This document shows positions 4,388 to 5,371 of a stretch of DNA of 5,371 bases, piece after piece; the stretch's first letter is position 1; the number at the start of each line of letters is the position of its first letter. The translations under genes and the position numbers were made by a program. A model generated the notes under the pieces. It searched no databases. It saw only the letters and a list, made by a program, of their open reading frames with translations, and was not told the origin of the DNA. The DNA is from Deltaproteobacteria bacterium (lineage in GTDB: Bacteria > Desulfobacterota > GWC2-55-46), in NCBI GenBank assembly GCA_016219075.1, contig JACRCJ010000167.1, positions 1-5,371 on the forward strand, in the 5' to 3' direction.

Positions 4388-5371
4388 TTACGCCTTTTTT
4401 CTCTTTGCGGCGGTCTTGGTGAGGCGCTCGACTATCGCCTCTTCCTCTTCCCTTGTGGATATCTCCCGGTCGAGCCTTTTTTTAAGGAGAGAGCCGAGTA
4501 TCTCTCCCATGACAGGGCCCTCTTGTATGCCCATCTTCAGGAGGTCTTTGCCCTTGAGCGCCGTCTCCGTGTATTTAAGCTTCGTCAGGTATCTTGAGAT
4601 CGCCTTTTTGGCAGAGTCCTTCCCGGTCCTCGCCATCAGGTAGATGAGCATCTCTACCGGGAGGTCTTCAAGGAGGGCGTAAAGGGAGCTGTCCTTTTTT
4701 ACGAGCCCGGCGTTTATCATGTTCAGGGCCCTTATTCCCTCCTCCCTTGCGGAGAGGACCGCCACCCTCTTTTTGCCCGAAATCTTCAGAGACTTTAAAA
4801 GGCCCGAGAGGTCCTCTTCCGGGAGCGGGTCGGTGAGGGCTAAAAAGAGCACAAGCCACTCCTCGGCCATGTCTTTCGTGTACAGTAGCCTGTGCCACGC
4901 AAGCGTTTCGCGCGTCCTCTCGAAAAAAAGCTCCCGGTCCGCGTCCCATGTTATCCCGCCGTGTATCAGGGAGAGAAGCCCGAGCTCGTTGAGCCTGTTG
5001 ATCGACTTGGCGGCCGTCTCCTCTTCGAGTATGTTTTTAAGCTCGTCAAGGAGGCGCGGGCCCGAGAGGCGCCGGAAGATGTCAAGCTTAACCGAGTTTT
5101 TAATAAGGTTCAAGGTATGTTTGCCGATCTTGAAGCCGAACTTCTCGGAGAACCTCACGGCCCTGAGCATCCTTGTCGGGTCTTCAACGAAGCTCAGGTT
5201 GTGGAGCACCCGTATGGTCTTCTCCTTTATGTCCCTCTGCGCCCCGAAAAAGTCGATGAGCTCCCCGAACTTCCTCGGGTTCAGGGCCACGGCCAGGGTG
5301 TTTATTATGAAGTCGCGCCTGTAGAGGTCGAGCTTCAAAGAAGACTGCTCGACCGTGGGGAGCGCCCCGGG
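4388..5371 (-). CDS. tRNA nucleotidyltransferase / poly(A) polymerase family protein, 5' end outside window
   Basis: Class II nucleotidyltransferases of this family add CCA, CC or A to tRNA 3' ends, or poly(A) to RNA. The open frame continues without a stop to the window edge (ALPTVEQSS before the TTG codon at 5338), so 327 C-terminal residues are visible and the true start lies beyond 5371. The motif RRDF (5320-5309) and IIN following it match the family RRDFTIN motif of the head domain, and EDPTRMLRAVRF (from about 5185) is the conserved nucleotide-recognition region. The rest is helical neck/body/tail ending in a Lys/Arg-rich tip. The catalytic GGxxR and DxD motifs must be in the missing part. 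The sequence style (GELIDFFGAQRDIKEKTIRVLHN-like) resembles the large DHH-CBS-CBS-polymerase proteins of Deltaproteobacteria, an inference that needs the upstream sequence. CCA- versus A-adding specificity cannot be decided here. Confidence 0.92.
   Translation of the reverse strand, partial: PGALPTVEQSSLKLDLYRRDFIINTLAVALNPRKFGELIDFFGAQRDIKEKTIRVLHNLSFVEDPTRMLRAVRFSEKFGFKIGKHTLNLIKNSVKLDIFRRLSGPRLLDELKNILEEETAAKSINRLNELGLLSLIHGGITWDADRELFFERTRETLAWHRLLYTKDMAEEWLVLFLALTDPLPEEDLSGLLKSLKISGKKRVAVLSAREEGIRALNMINAGLVKKDSSLYALLEDLPVEMLIYLMARTGKDSAKKAISRYLTKLKYTETALKGKDLLKMGIQEGPVMGEILGSLLKKRLDREISTREEEEAIVERLTKTAAKRKKA

Noticed and set aside
4719..5324. 201-codon open frame on the + strand
   Set aside because: It is the complement of the tRNA nucleotidyltransferase gene, whose motifs are clear. 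The product is a Ser/Arg/Leu-rich shadow.
1..5371. CRISPR array, tRNA, rRNA, transposase, integrase or toxin-antitoxin genes
   Set aside because: No spaced direct repeats, tRNA-like cloverleaf, rRNA signature or mobile-element protein motif was seen on either strand.

Overview
The window is G+C-rich bacterial chromosomal DNA. It looks like ordinary housekeeping sequence with no phage, plasmid or CRISPR hallmarks. Arginine is often AGG/AGA and isoleucine often ATA, and most other codons end in G or C. Together with the gene families present (ScpA/ScpB, an RsuA-family pseudouridine synthase, a MagIII-like glycosylase and a poly(A)-polymerase-type tRNA nucleotidyltransferase) this fits a deltaproteobacterial (Thermodesulfobacteriota/Desulfuromonadota) or Nitrospirota-like organism. 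That placement is an inference from style and was not searched.

Left part (1-3110, + strand): four genes in one direction, probably one transcription unit entering from the left: scpA, scpB, an rluB-type pseudouridine synthase, and an endonuclease III-family DNA glycosylase. ScpA and ScpB are the kleisin and the winged-helix partner of the SMC condensin. RluB-type enzymes modify 23S rRNA, and this gene order after scpB is common in bacteria. The striking feature is that scpB has no stop codon at its expected end and runs for 404 bases out of phase inside the 5' part of rluB. One strand segment therefore encodes a very acidic ScpB tail and a very basic RluB N-terminal extension. Short GC-rich hairpins lie between scpA and scpB and across the rluB stop codon.

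Middle (3111-3431): a non-coding gap with several inverted repeats, one 13-base motif present twice (with an inverted 11-base partner), and a good extended -10 promoter that drives a small lipoprotein gene (3432-3872, + strand).

Right part (3876-5371, - strand): a small hydrophobic protein of unknown function, and upstream of it the C-terminal part of a CCA-adding/poly(A)-polymerase-family enzyme whose 5' end lies beyond the window. The lipoprotein and membrane-protein genes converge with only 3 bases between their stop codons.

No new multi-gene system is evident. The points most worth checking are the scpB/rluB overlap, the glycosylase that lacks the fourth iron-sulfur cysteine, and the repeat structure before the lipoprotein gene.
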